DNA from: Candidatus Tepidiaquacellales bacterium OLB4/UTCHB1
GTDB lineage: Bacteria > Bacteroidota > Ignavibacteria > Tepidaquicellales > Tepidaquicellaceae
DNA: 64,000 nt
Assembly (NCBI GenBank): GCA_002050165.1
Contig: MWSW01000018.1
Coordinates: 1-64,000 of the forward strand
Reading direction: 5' to 3'
Shown here piece after piece: positions 37,549-46,829 of the stretch (its first letter is position 1; every line of letters starts with the position of its first letter). Both the position numbers and the translations under genes were made by a program. The notes beneath the pieces are model-generated. The model did not search any database. It was not told where the DNA came from and saw only the letters and a list, made by a program, of their open reading frames with translations.

Positions 37549-38961
37549 ATGAATATTTTCGAACAATTTGTAATTCCTCCATCAAGTCATACATTGCCGT
37601 TGATGGATATTTTTCTGATCCTATCATTACTGTTGTTTCTGCCGTTTATAGGGATGTTAATCGGTGGAACCACTATGTCAATGATTTTATCCGGAATCAG
37701 CGGGAATACCGGTGATGATAATTATAACCGGTTCTCTAGGGATATTCTCAATAAACTATCGGTAAATAAAAATGTAGGGTTAGGACTTGGATTGATACCG
37801 GCGTTTTCAATTACCTTTGTTTACGCCCAATATCTGTACCAGGCGCCTGCTATTGCAATTTCAATAATGTTTATCGGATGTGTGATTTACATTTTTGCAT
37901 TTTTATTAACCTATCGGTTTCACCGTACATTTGAAACGGGGTTAATTCTCGATAGCTATAAATTATACATTGAACCGGGTAAAAATTTACCTGCTGATGT
38001 TATTGAGTACAAGAAAAAAAATGCAGCGATAACGAAACAAAGCGGTAGATTAGGATTATTTCTGCTTTACGTTGCCTCTTTCCTTTTTGTTGGTGGAGCT
38101 TCAATTGCAACCAATCCAATGCGATGGGCTGAAGTAACCAACGTTATTGTTTTGCTCATCGAATTTGAAGTCTGGATAAATTACCTTTATTTCCTTTCGT
38201 TTTCTGCTGCAATTACTTGCAGTGCAATATTATTCTTTTTCTTTAAATGGCAGGGCGGTATAAAGGATATGACAATAGATTATAAAATGTTGGTGTTAAA
38301 AGTTGCAGGATTTACGGGATTTTTCAGCGTTGTTCTCCTTCTTTTCTTCGTATTTATAAAGTTTTTGATAACTACGGAAATGGCGCTGTCAACCTCTGTA
38401 TTTGTTTATACAACTCTTGCAATGATTTCGATTCTTATCGTTTGCAGTTTATTATATGCAGTTCTTAAAAATCACGAGGTAAGATTTGCATCAGCAATTT
38501 TCTTTTTCATGATCCTGATTTTTCTTTTCACATCATTGAAAGATCAAGCTTTATTAGGGAATGCGTTGTCAGACCATCTTGCGCCGATTATTGCAGAGCA
38601 GGATAAGTTAATTGAAAGTAAAACTCAACCGATTGCTCAGGACGAATCTGCGATTGATGGCAGCCAGATTTATCAGACTAAATGTTCCGCCTGTCACAAA
38701 GGGGATGTAAAACTTGTAGGACCGCCTTATATGGAGACGATTCCAAAGTATAATGGTGACATCAAAAAACTTGCGGGATTTATCTATAACCCGGTTAAGG
38801 TGAACCCTGAATATCCCGCCATGCCGAGTCAAGGTTTATCGGTTGCTGAATCCGAAGCTGTAGCAAAGTATCTAATGGATACGTACGGTGGCGGTGCCGG
38901 TGGCGAAGAAAAAGAATCAGATAAACAAGGAACAGATAATAAAGAACCTGAATCAAAGTAA
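37549..38961 (+). CDS. Polytopic membrane protein fused to C-terminal cytochrome c
   Basis: A 470-residue protein: about eight membrane helices (roughly 18-40, 78-95, 101-122, 167-185, 198-230, 250-272, 282-304, 313-329), followed by a periplasmic class I cytochrome c with CSACH (379-383) and a possible distal Met in PAMPSQG. The C-terminus is Glu/Lys/Asp-rich. The membrane part is not recognised. As the last gene before the terminator at 38982, it is co-expressed with the oxidase (6 bases after ctaB). A role as an electron-transfer or assembly partner is inferred from place alone. Confidence 0.75.
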   Translation: MNIFEQFVIPPSSHTLPLMDIFLILSLLLFLPFIGMLIGGTTMSMILSGISGNTGDDNYNRFSRDILNKLSVNKNVGLGLGLIPAFSITFVYAQYLYQAPAIAISIMFIGCVIYIFAFLLTYRFHRTFETGLILDSYKLYIEPGKNLPADVIEYKKKNAAITKQSGRLGLFLLYVASFLFVGGASIATNPMRWAEVTNVIVLLIEFEVWINYLYFLSFSAAITCSAILFFFFKWQGGIKDMTIDYKMLVLKVAGFTGFFSVVLLLFFVFIKFLITTEMALSTSVFVYTTLAMISILIVCSLLYAVLKNHEVRFASAIFFFMILIFLFTSLKDQALLGNALSDHLAPIIAEQDKLIESKTQPIAQDESAIDGSQIYQTKCSACHKGDVKLVGPPYMETIPKYNGDIKKLAGFIYNPVKVNPEYPAMPSQGLSVAESEAVAKYLMDTYGGGAGGEEKESDKQGTDNKEPESK

Positions 38962-38981
38962 TCATATATTTTAATCGTTCT

Positions 38982-39018
38982 AAAAAGCAACTTAAAAATT
39001 TTTTTAGGTTGCTTTTTT
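38982..39018 (+). terminator. Rho-independent terminator of the respiratory operon
   Basis: AAAAAGCAACTTAAAAA pairs with TTTTTAGGTTGCTTTTT (one G-T pair), with the T-rich 3' arm serving as the release tract. It ends the long act-cta transcription unit. Confidence 0.85.
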
Positions 39019-39023
39019 ATTCA

Positions 39024-39740
39024 ATGAAAAAAAAAAGAGCAAAAATAGTAGTTCTGACAGGATCGGGGATCAGCGCAGAATCCGGTCTTAAAACTTTCAG
39101 GGACTCTGATGGCTTGTGGGAAGGATATGACGTAATGCAGGTTGCTTCAATTCAAGGCTGGCGTGAGAACAAGGAACTCGTGCTCGATTTCTATAACGAG
39201 CGAAGACGGGAACTTAAAAGAGCTAAGCCAAATGACGCGCATCTTGCTATAGCTGAGCTCCAGAAATATTTTCATGTTGAGGTTATTACACAGAATGTAG
39301 ATGATCTGCATGAAAGAGCCGGAACAAAAAATGTTTTACACCTGCACGGAGAGTTAACTAAAGCCAGGAGTTCAGGTGACCAAAGGGTGGTTGTGGATAT
39401 AGGTTACCGTGACATTAAGTCGGGAGAAAAGGCACCTGATGGATTTCCGCTTCGGCCTCACGTGGTATGGTTTGGTGAACAAGTACCACTGCTTGAAAAA
39501 GCGCATGTGATTGTTAAGAACTGCGATTTTTTTATCGTTGTCGGGACTTCGCTCGTTGTTTATCCCGCCGCGGGATTAATCGAATTCGTACCCGATGATG
39601 TACCCAAATATATTATTGACCCCGTTAAACCCGAACTGTTTAAAAAAATTAAGAATCTTTTTTTTATTGAAAAGGTTGCTTCTATCGGGATGAGGCAATT
39701 GACGAATGAATTTTTTAGACAGGTGAAGTCAATCAATTAG
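39024..39740 (+). CDS. cobB: Sir2-family NAD-dependent protein deacylase, zinc-less type
   Basis: A 238-residue protein from ATG 39024; a TTG at 39009 lies in the terminator and is unlikely. NAD-binding motifs GSGISAESG, FRDSDGLW, TQNVDDLHERAG and the catalytic His in HLHGEL are all present, and VGTSLVVYPAAGL near the end. The FYNERRR segment carries the Tyr-x-x-Arg pair linked to removal of acidic acyl groups (class III sirtuins). The usual four zinc Cys between HLHGEL and WFGE are missing, a state common in Bacteroidota sirtuins. Confidence 0.9.
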   Translation: MKKKRAKIVVLTGSGISAESGLKTFRDSDGLWEGYDVMQVASIQGWRENKELVLDFYNERRRELKRAKPNDAHLAIAELQKYFHVEVITQNVDDLHERAGTKNVLHLHGELTKARSSGDQRVVVDIGYRDIKSGEKAPDGFPLRPHVVWFGEQVPLLEKAHVIVKNCDFFIVVGTSLVVYPAAGLIEFVPDDVPKYIIDPVKPELFKKIKNLFFIEKVASIGMRQLTNEFFRQVKSIN

Positions 39741-39792
39741 ACATATCCCGATAAATATTCACTGATGATTTTCAACAAAAAGTTATCAGGAC

Positions 39793-40134
39793 TTGATAGT
39801 ATGGCAAAAGTCAATGGACTTAGCCCGGCAGATATATCAGCATACCTCCTCCTTTCCCAAAGAAGAGATATATGGATTGACTTCGCAAATGCGAAGAGCA
39901 GCGGTAAGCATTCCGGCAAACATAGCGGAAGGACAAGCGAGGAACACTACGGGGGAGTTCCGTCAGTTCTTGGGGATAGCGAAAGGTTCTTTAGCGGAAT
40001 TACAGACTTTGATAATTTTATCTCAGAACTTGGATTTTCTGAAACCGGAAAGCTCAAAACTGCTGTTGACGAATTGCGAAGAAGTCGCAAAGATGCTGAA
40101 TGGCTTACTGAAATCCATTTCTCAAAAGAACTAA
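39793..40134 (+). CDS. Four-helix bundle protein (S23/IVS family)
   Basis: A 113-residue protein starting at TTG 39793. It matches the family of proteins often encoded in 23S rRNA intervening sequences: [57 protein letters not shown]. In-frame codons upstream (from 39769) read FSTKSYQD, which also matches the usual family start, but no ATG is available, so the native start may be lost. There is no 23S rRNA here. It sits beside a truncated restriction-modification gene. Its function is unknown. Confidence 0.8.
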   Translation: MIVWQKSMDLARQIYQHTSSFPKEEIYGLTSQMRRAAVSIPANIAEGQARNTTGEFRQFLGIAKGSLAELQTLIILSQNLDFLKPESSKLLLTNCEEVAKMLNGLLKSISQKN

Positions 40135-40154
40135 ACACTAAGCACTACCTACTA

Positions 40155-40529
40155 ACCACTATCAAAGGATTAGACATTTACGACCCCATAAAAGACATCG
40201 TCAAACCCCGCGATGTACACGATATTGCCTATTGGATGGTGGACGATGATTATGACGGCAGCAACTTTGTGGTAAAGCAGGTTTTCTTCTGCGGTGGTGA
40301 CAAATCCGAATTTGATAAATGGAAAAAAGGTTTAGACACTTTAGCCAAAGACGGCACCAAAAAGAAAGCAGAAAAGACGCTGAAAATTGAAATAGACGAT
40401 GAAGCCTTCGACCGATTGTACGGACACATTTCTCATCCAATCGAAATCAAAAAGAAAGGACAGAAAATTGCAGTGAGAATCATCAGTCAGTTTGGGGAAG
40501 AAAGCACGAAAGTTTTAAGTGCTGAATGA
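40155..40529 (+). pseudogene. C-terminal fragment of a restriction-modification enzyme, probably a DNA methyltransferase
   Basis: About 124 residues in the frame that runs to TGA at 40527-40529. The segment [27 protein letters not shown]-like, then [21 protein letters not shown] and [12 protein letters not shown], resembles, from memory, the tail of large Bacteroidota site-specific adenine methyltransferases or type III/IV restriction proteins. No catalytic motif and no N-terminal part is present. The upstream open frame is only the other reading of the four-helix-bundle gene. I read it as a remnant of a lost defence locus. Confidence 0.5.
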
Positions 40530-40551
40530 GGTATATTGTTCAAAGATTACA

Positions 40552-40582
40552 TTGTCTATCAGAAAGAATATCGGTATTTTTG
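40552..40582 (+). promoter_or_regulatory. Bacteroidota-type promoter of glgA
   Basis: TTG at 40552-40554, a 20-base spacer and TATTTTTG at 40575-40582 fit the TTG-N19-21-TAnnTTTG promoter of Bacteroidota sigma-A. The ATG of glgA is 18 bases further on, leaving a short leader. I found no equally good box elsewhere in the window. Confidence 0.55.
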
Positions 40583-40600
40583 TAAAATTATATGATTTAA

Positions 40601-42088
40601 ATGCCAAAAGGTTTTAACGTTCTATTTGTATCCAGCGAAGTCTATCCTTACTCTAAAACCGGCGGTTTAGCAGATATATCAAACTCCCTGCCGCAAGCAT
40701 TAAACTCCATCGGAAACGAAGTACGCATATTAACTCCAAAATACGGTCAGCTTGATGAAAGGAGACTTCAGATCCATGAGATTAAAAGAATGAAGGATCT
40801 CTCCATTGAGTTCAACAAGAAGAAACATAAATTCAGTATTAAATCTTCTTTTATACACGGCAAGAATACAAAAGCGCAAATTTATCTGCTTGAGAATAAT
40901 GATTTTTTCAAGAACAAGGGGATATATCAGAATATAAGGACAAAGAAAGATTTCCCGAACAACGATGAACGGTATATGTTCTTTTGTAAAACCGTGCTTG
41001 ACGTACTTGAAGTTTTACATTGGAAACCGGATATAATACATTGTAACGACTGGCAAACGGGACTCATTCCAGCATATATCAAAACTCTTTACAAGGACCA
41101 TCCGCTCATATCCGATATTAAAACTATTTTCACGATTCATAATCTTGCTTATCAGGGTAATTTCGCGAAATCATCTTTTAATAAAACAGGTTTACCGAGC
41201 GAAGCATTTTCTGATGAGACCGGGATGCTAAACGGGAAATTCAGTTTTCTTAAAGCGGGTCTCGCTTATGCAGATAAGATTTCAACGGTAAGCGAAAAAT
41301 ATGCCCTTGAAATCAGGACGGATAAAAATTATTCCTGCGGGATGGAAAAATTACTCACAAAAAGAAAAAATGACCTTGTGGGAATTCTTAACGGAATTGA
41401 CTACAACGTTTGGAATCCGAACTTCGACAAGTTAATTCCATATCGTTACACTAATCAGGAAATCCCGCTGAAATACGAGAACAAGCGTGAACTTCTTAAT
41501 AAATATAAGTTCGAATACAGTGAAGACATACCCTTAATTGGAATGATAACGAGGCTGGTTGACCAGAAAGGATTTGATCTTATAGTAGAATCTTTTGACG
41601 AGTTAATGAACGAGAATATACAAATGATAATCCTCGGTGCGGGTGAGGAGAAGTATCAGAAATTTTTACTGAAGATGAAGAAAAAATATCCAAAGAAACT
41701 CATTGTTCACATTGGTTACGATGAAGAACTTGCACACATGATTGAAGCCGGAAGTGATATATTTCTGATGCCGTCAAAATATGAACCATGCGGTTTAAAT
41801 CAGATGTATAGCCTGATGTACGGAACTGTGCCTGTTGTTAGAAATACCGGCGGTCTTTCCGATACAGTAAACGATTACAAGAAGAAAGACGGGAACGGAT
41901 TCCTGTTTGAAAATTACGATTCAAAAGATATGATGAAGGCAATTAAGCTTGCTTTAAAAATTTATCTCACGGATAAGAATAAATGGTATGATTTGATCAG
42001 GAATGGTATGTCGCACGATTTTTCATGGAAAGCTTCAGCAAAGAAGTACACCGCTCTTTATAAAAATATTGTTGCTTCCAGAAAGTAA
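40601..42088 (+). CDS. glgA: Glycogen synthase (ADP-glucose type, GT5)
   Basis: A 495-residue GT-B enzyme, the usual length for the family. KTGGLADISNSLP (19-31) is the sugar-nucleotide-binding loop; HNLAYQGNF, STVSEKYALEI and a C-terminal EPCGLNQMYSLMYGTVPVVRNTGGL (with the catalytic Glu-containing PSKYEPCG loop) follow. It adds glucose from ADP-glucose to glycogen. No branching enzyme or glgC gene is near. The start is ATG 40601 behind a likely promoter; the next gene follows by 15 bases. Confidence 0.94.
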   Translation: MPKGFNVLFVSSEVYPYSKTGGLADISNSLPQALNSIGNEVRILTPKYGQLDERRLQIHEIKRMKDLSIEFNKKKHKFSIKSSFIHGKNTKAQIYLLENNDFFKNKGIYQNIRTKKDFPNNDERYMFFCKTVLDVLEVLHWKPDIIHCNDWQTGLIPAYIKTLYKDHPLISDIKTIFTIHNLAYQGNFAKSSFNKTGLPSEAFSDETGMLNGKFSFLKAGLAYADKISTVSEKYALEIRTDKNYSCGMEKLLTKRKNDLVGILNGIDYNVWNPNFDKLIPYRYTNQEIPLKYENKRELLNKYKFEYSEDIPLIGMITRLVDQKGFDLIVESFDELMNENIQMIILGAGEEKYQKFLLKMKKKYPKKLIVHIGYDEELAHMIEAGSDIFLMPSKYEPCGLNQMYSLMYGTVPVVRNTGGLSDTVNDYKKKDGNGFLFENYDSKDMMKAIKLALKIYLTDKNKWYDLIRNGMSHDFSWKASAKKYTALYKNIVASRK

Positions 42089-42103
42089 TTATTCAGCAGA
42101 TGT

Positions 42104-42706
42104 ATGACCAGAGCTGTTTTTTTAGATAGAGACGGTACAATTAATAAAGAGGTAAATTATCTTACAAGGATTGAAGACCTGGTTATACCTGAGGATGTCC
42201 CGCCAACGTTAAAGCGTTTTAAAGATTTAGGTTTCCTTAATATTATTATTACCAATCAATCAGGTATCGCCAGGGGATACCTTACAACAGACGCCCTTGC
42301 AGAAATTAACTCAGAAATAAGGCGAAGGCTGTTTGGGTTTTATGGACAGGAATTGATTGACGCGGTTTATTTCAGCCCGTTCCATCCCAATGGTAGTATT
42401 CCGGAATATAAAATTTCCAGCAATTGCCGTAAACCGGGTACCGGAATGATTGACCGCGCTGTAAAGGAATTTGATATTGACTTATCAGGTTCATTTCTGA
42501 TCGGCGATTCTTATTCCGATATGCTTTGTGCTCAAAATGCTGGTGTTCGAAGTATCCTGCTGCTTGCCGGTCATGGTCAAAGCGCATATAAAAAGTGTAT
42601 TGAAGATAATATTCAAATTGACTTTTTTACTGAGAAAATTTCAGGTTCAATAATGTTTATAGAAAGAAAAATTAAATCAGACAAGTTTGATAAATCTCAT
42701 TCGTAG
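42104..42706 (+). CDS. GmhB-like HAD phosphatase (heptose bisphosphate phosphatase family)
   Basis: A 200-residue HAD-IIIA phosphatase. The catalytic Asp pair is in FLDRDGTIN (6-14), TNQSGIARG is motif 2, and CRKPGTGM plus GDSYSDMLCAQNAG are motifs 3 and 4. Closest in pattern to D-glycero-beta-D-manno-heptose 1,7-bisphosphate 7-phosphatase, used in LPS heptose synthesis. The zinc loop is degraded: the CPHH of the Escherichia coli enzyme is SPFH here, and CDC is SNC, leaving one of four ligands. Substrate could also be a related sugar phosphate or histidinol phosphate. It overlaps the next gene by 20 bases. Confidence 0.82.
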   Translation: MTRAVFLDRDGTINKEVNYLTRIEDLVIPEDVPPTLKRFKDLGFLNIIITNQSGIARGYLTTDALAEINSEIRRRLFGFYGQELIDAVYFSPFHPNGSIPEYKISSNCRKPGTGMIDRAVKEFDIDLSGSFLIGDSYSDMLCAQNAGVRSILLLAGHGQSAYKKCIEDNIQIDFFTEKISGSIMFIERKIKSDKFDKSHS

Positions 42707-43865
42707 TTTTATCCAGGTAATAATTGGAATAACAATTCTCGTTTCAATCCAAAGTTGTGAAGAAGTACCGACTGACATAGGCAGCGGCTTCATCTCACCG
42801 GATGATACTTTAAATGTAAAAGTACTTGATTCGGAAACTGATACCATTCCATTATTGGCAACACAATACAAAAAAGCATTTTCAAATTTCATATCACCTT
42901 TTATTTTAATAGGTAAGACCGCTGGGGTTGAGTCAAGCGGGTTGCTGAGGTTCAACAATTTACCCTCTACGTATCAGGGTGTAACAGTAAATTCCGCCAA
43001 ACTTTTTCTTAAGTACGTAAATTATTATTACACTGATTCCGCAGGGACACTTGATTTCAATATTTACAAACTCACTCAGGATTTTTCATTTGCTACTGTT
43101 ACCAGAGATTCAATCAATAGCGGTTCGTACAATCCCGCACCGGTCGGAAATTATTCCGGAACGCCGGTTGATTCTGTTACAATCTCAATAAACCTCGATA
43201 ACAATATGGTGAAGGATTGGCTTGAGTTTGCGGCTGATCCGAATTATCACGAACCTAACTACGGAATGATCTTTATTCCCAACTCTGCTTCAACGACAAT
43301 AAAAGGTTTCGGGTCAACGAACGCGAACACGATAGAAACCCCTTACGTTGAGATAGCGCTGACATTAAACGGTCAAAATGATACCATTACTCTGAACACA
43401 ACGGAATCTAATTTCATCACTGACGGAGATATCAGTTCATTACCGTCTGACAGGATTACTTTGCAGAGCGGTGTTTCTATTCAAAATTTTTTCAGGTTCA
43501 ACCTCAGTAAATTACCTTCAAATGTAATCGTTAATGAAGCCAGATTAGAGATGTACCTTGATACAACTTCATCATATTATTTTTCCGTTTCCGAAAAAAG
43601 GATTGTGGCAAATTTGATAACTGACAGTACTACGTTAGAAGATACGCTAAGCATAATAAACTCTGAAATTCAGGGTAACAAGTACATACTTCAGTTTAAT
43701 CCGTTCGTTCAATTCTGGGCTAATGGTACATTTGAAAATAAAGGGATCGCGCTTTCAACTTTAAGCAAGCGTCTCAACATTGATAAGTTTGTCTTCTATT
43801 CCCCAACCTATTCCGATGTTTCAAAACGACCGAGGTTAAGGATAACCTACACAATCAGAAATTAA
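42687..43865 (+). CDS. Putative lipoprotein with DNRLRE-like repeats
   Basis: A 392-residue protein. The first 25 residues are a signal peptide ending in ILVSIQSC, a likely lipobox with Cys 24. The mature part holds two beta-rich domains, each with GLLRFNNLPSTYQGVTVNSAKLFL-like and FFRFNLSKLPSNVIVNEARLEM-like segments, the pattern seen in DNRLRE-type beta-sandwich repeats of Bacteroidota. It overlaps the gmhB-like gene and is followed after 2 bases by an outer-membrane protein gene, so the pair may act together at the outer membrane. Function unknown. Confidence 0.68.
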   Translation: MINLIRSFIQVIIGITILVSIQSCEEVPTDIGSGFISPDDTLNVKVLDSETDTIPLLATQYKKAFSNFISPFILIGKTAGVESSGLLRFNNLPSTYQGVTVNSAKLFLKYVNYYYTDSAGTLDFNIYKLTQDFSFATVTRDSINSGSYNPAPVGNYSGTPVDSVTISINLDNNMVKDWLEFAADPNYHEPNYGMIFIPNSASTTIKGFGSTNANTIETPYVEIALTLNGQNDTITLNTTESNFITDGDISSLPSDRITLQSGVSIQNFFRFNLSKLPSNVIVNEARLEMYLDTTSSYYFSVSEKRIVANLITDSTTLEDTLSIINSEIQGNKYILQFNPFVQFWANGTFENKGIALSTLSKRLNIDKFVFYSPTYSDVSKRPRLRITYTIRN

Positions 43866-43867
43866 CC

Positions 43868-45124
43868 ATGATGAGAACGATTATTAAAAGCATCATTTTT
43901 TTCGTTATTGCAACGAGCATTCTGCGCGCTCAGACAGACGAATTTGAACCAGGGTCACCTTACACTATTTTTGGTGTAGGTGAATTGAATTACAGCAATA
44001 GTTTAAGGACACGTTCGATGGGAATAAATGGCATCGGACTTTCAGGTGATTACGTAAATTCATTGAACCCCGCAGCGAATTACGATATGAGTTATACCAG
44101 AATTTCTCTAAACGGGAAATATTCATTTTATAAATATTCCGATGCGACTTCTACCGGACAAGACTCGGACGGTAAAGTTGATGGTTTAAATATAGGTATT
44201 CCAATCAGCAACGAAAAAGGAATTTCACTGTTTCTTGGATTTAACCGGCTTAGTTCAGTTGGTTATCAGATTACCCAAATTGAACAAAACACTTCCGGAA
44301 ATGAAACGAGGTTTTATTCCGGGAAAGGCGGACTTTCAAAAATCAATGTTGGACTTACGTACAAGCTGGCAAATTCAGTTGTGCTCGGAGCTGAGTACAA
44401 TTACGCATTTGGAAATATAATAGATTCAAAAAAGATTGATTTCGGATTGCAAGGTGTGACCAATACAGATATAAGAAAGGAGATTGACCTTCAGAACTCG
44501 TATTTCAAAGGTGGCGCGATAATAGAAATCGGGAACCTGGTAAAGTCAAAACTCCTGAAAGATCTGAAGATTGGTTTTTATTATCAGACAAAGATTAATT
44601 TCAACTCAGCCGGCGATGCGATTTACACAACCAGCACATCAACTGATACTGTTAGAATTACCGGTGAGCCTCTGGAATTTCCTGCTTCGTTCGGTTTTGG
44701 CATAAGCAATAAATTCGGTAACAGATACATCGTTTCCGCTGATTTATTGATGCACAATTGGGAGAATTTTCAGAGCACTAAAATCACAGTTGCAAAGTAT
44801 GAGAACTCATACCAGCTTGGTCTGGGGCTTGAGATATTGCCTCTAAGTGAAAGCGATGTTTCGTATTGGAATAAACTAACTTACAGGATGGGTGTATTTT
44901 ACGGGAAGGAATATTATTCAGTCAACAATAACGATATTAATGTTCTTGGTGCTTCAACCGGAGTCAACATACCGTTAACCAATCAGAATTCAATTGACCT
45001 TGCGATTATGTACTTAATTCGCGGTAAGAATTCTGATGGCTTAATAAAAGATGAGAATTTATCGTTAGCGCTTGGTTTCAATTTTGGTGAACTCTGGTTT
45101 TTGAAACGGCAGGAAGAAAACTAA
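43868..45124 (+). CDS. Outer-membrane beta-barrel protein (PorV/FadL-like layout)
   Basis: A 418-residue protein with signal peptide (about 1-21, ending LRAQ). The start YTIFGVGELNYSNSLRTRSMGINGIGLSGDYVNSLNPA is typical of barrel proteins that carry a short plug, such as FadL and PorV, including the NPA turn. Amphipathic strands follow to the C-terminal LALGFNFGELWF. It is probably made together with the lipoprotein gene 2 bases upstream. No specific substrate is evident, and it is not certain to be the type IX component PorV. Confidence 0.72.
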   Translation: MMRTIIKSIIFFVIATSILRAQTDEFEPGSPYTIFGVGELNYSNSLRTRSMGINGIGLSGDYVNSLNPAANYDMSYTRISLNGKYSFYKYSDATSTGQDSDGKVDGLNIGIPISNEKGISLFLGFNRLSSVGYQITQIEQNTSGNETRFYSGKGGLSKINVGLTYKLANSVVLGAEYNYAFGNIIDSKKIDFGLQGVTNTDIRKEIDLQNSYFKGGAIIEIGNLVKSKLLKDLKIGFYYQTKINFNSAGDAIYTTSTSTDTVRITGEPLEFPASFGFGISNKFGNRYIVSADLLMHNWENFQSTKITVAKYENSYQLGLGLEILPLSESDVSYWNKLTYRMGVFYGKEYYSVNNNDINVLGASTGVNIPLTNQNSIDLAIMYLIRGKNSDGLIKDENLSLALGFNFGELWFLKRQEEN

Positions 45125-45143
45125 TAAAATTTAAACCTTACAA

Positions 45144-46433
45144 ATGGATTTAAAAATTTCGGATTCCGATATTTTCAACGCAATAGCGAATGAAAAACAA
45201 AGACAGTTAAACAAACTTGAGCTCATTGCTTCGGAGAATTTCACATCGGAAGCTGTAATGCAGGCACAGGGTTGCGTGATGACCAATAAATACGCTGAAG
45301 GTTACCCGGGAAAAAGGTATTACGGCGGTTGTGAGTTTGTTGATATCGCTGAAGACCTTGCCCGACAGCGGGTTAAGGAATTATTCGGAGCTAATTATGC
45401 AAATGTTCAGCCGCATTCGGGAAGTCAGGCAAATATGGCAGTGTACTTCACTCTTGTTAAACCCGGAGACAAGGTTATGGGAATGGATCTCTCGCACGGC
45501 GGTCACCTTACGCACGGCTCCCCTGTAAATTTTTCAGGTCAGCTATATAATTTTGTTCAGTACGGTATTAATCCGGAAACCGAAGTTCTCGATTACAATC
45601 AAATCGCTGATACCGCTAAGAAGGAAAAACCTAAAATGATAACAGTCGGTGCGAGTGCTTATAGCAGAAATATTGAGTATGATAAATTCCGTGAAATTGC
45701 AGATTCGGTCGGCGCTTTTCTGCTTGCTGATATTGCGCATCCTGCGGGATTAATTGCAAAGAAACTTCTCAGCGATCCAATAAAACACTGTCACGTTGTT
45801 ACTTCCACGACGCATAAAACTCTCCGTGGTCCACGTGGCGGGATAATTCTTATGGGAAAGGATTTTGAAAACACTTTCGGAATTGTTGCCCCTAAATCCG
45901 GAAGGACAAAAATGATGAGCGAGCTTATAGACTCTATGGTGATGCCCGGAATTCAGGGTGGACCGCTAATGCACGTGATCGCAGCGAAAGCAGTTGCGTT
46001 TAAAGAAGCACTCTCTGATGAGTTTCTCAATTATGCAAAGCAGGTAATAATTAATGCCCAAACTCTGGCTTCAACTTTGATGAATAGAGGTTTTAAAGTA
46101 ATTTCCGGCGGAACGGATAATCACCTCATGCTCATAGACCTTCGGAATAAAAATGTCACCGGTAAAGCAGCTCAGGAAGCTCTCGATGAAGTGGGCATTA
46201 CGTGTAACAAAAATTCTGTACCATTCGATGATAAAAGTCCGTTCGTTACTTCCGGGATTAGGCTTGGCTCTCCCGCTTTAACGACAAGAGGTATGAGGGA
46301 ATCTGAAATGAAAATTATTGGTGAATTAATCAGCGATGTTATTGAAAACATTGGAAGCGAAGATGTGAAATCGAAAGTTTCAAACGAAATCAAAGAACTA
46401 ACTGCCGGATTTGATTTTTATAACAAAAGATAA
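45144..46433 (+). CDS. glyA: Serine hydroxymethyltransferase
   Basis: A 429-residue PLP enzyme, close to the usual 415-430. The PLP lysine lies in [14 protein letters not shown]; the N-terminal [15 protein letters not shown], the [17 protein letters not shown] substrate segment and the [13 protein letters not shown] motif are all present. It converts serine and tetrahydrofolate to glycine and 5,10-methylene-tetrahydrofolate, supplying one-carbon units. It follows the barrel-protein gene by 19 bases. No riboswitch is seen upstream. Confidence 0.96.
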   Translation: MDLKISDSDIFNAIANEKQRQLNKLELIASENFTSEAVMQAQGCVMTNKYAEGYPGKRYYGGCEFVDIAEDLARQRVKELFGANYANVQPHSGSQANMAVYFTLVKPGDKVMGMDLSHGGHLTHGSPVNFSGQLYNFVQYGINPETEVLDYNQIADTAKKEKPKMITVGASAYSRNIEYDKFREIADSVGAFLLADIAHPAGLIAKKLLSDPIKHCHVVTSTTHKTLRGPRGGIILMGKDFENTFGIVAPKSGRTKMMSELIDSMVMPGIQGGPLMHVIAAKAVAFKEALSDEFLNYAKQVIINAQTLASTLMNRGFKVISGGTDNHLMLIDLRNKNVTGKAAQEALDEVGITCNKNSVPFDDKSPFVTSGIRLGSPALTTRGMRESEMKIIGELISDVIENIGSEDVKSKVSNEIKELTAGFDFYNKR

Positions 46434-46829
46434 AGTTACTTTATCTCTTGTGCCGTTACGTGAATTTTAACGGTAATCAAAAATGATTTTTTTGTTCAGA
46501 TATTATTCCCCAAAGATTAATGTACGGGAATTAACATTACTAACCGTAATAGATGCACGTTACCTTCGTTTGAAATGTTAGTTAGATTAAGGCAACGGCT
46601 CTTCAATTATCAGGGTTGTGTAATAGCAGATATTGAGAGCTCAAAATTCGTAATTGAGAAATACAGACCACGGGATTTTGTTTATTAGACGGTGAATTTA
46701 TTTTGTTAAGCAATTATTCCAATTATTGAATCCGGGATTTTTTAAAAATCATTTCATTTATTCGTCCCCTGTCATTTGTAAATAGGTTTCGCATCACCCG
46801 GTGGGTTTGGTTAATGAAAAATTTTAACA
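46434..46829. other. 396-base intergenic region between glyA and tatC
   Basis: AT-rich and without a credible reading frame on either strand. A weak six-base hairpin (CCGTTA...TAACGG, about 46452-46472) lies just after glyA, without a T-run. No other structure is clear. It probably ends the glyA unit and holds the promoter for tatC. Confidence 0.4.

Noticed and set aside
39765-40154. Long plus-strand frame joined to the restriction-modification fragment
   Set aside because: This part is the alternate frame of the four-helix-bundle gene, which has strong family similarity in its own frame.
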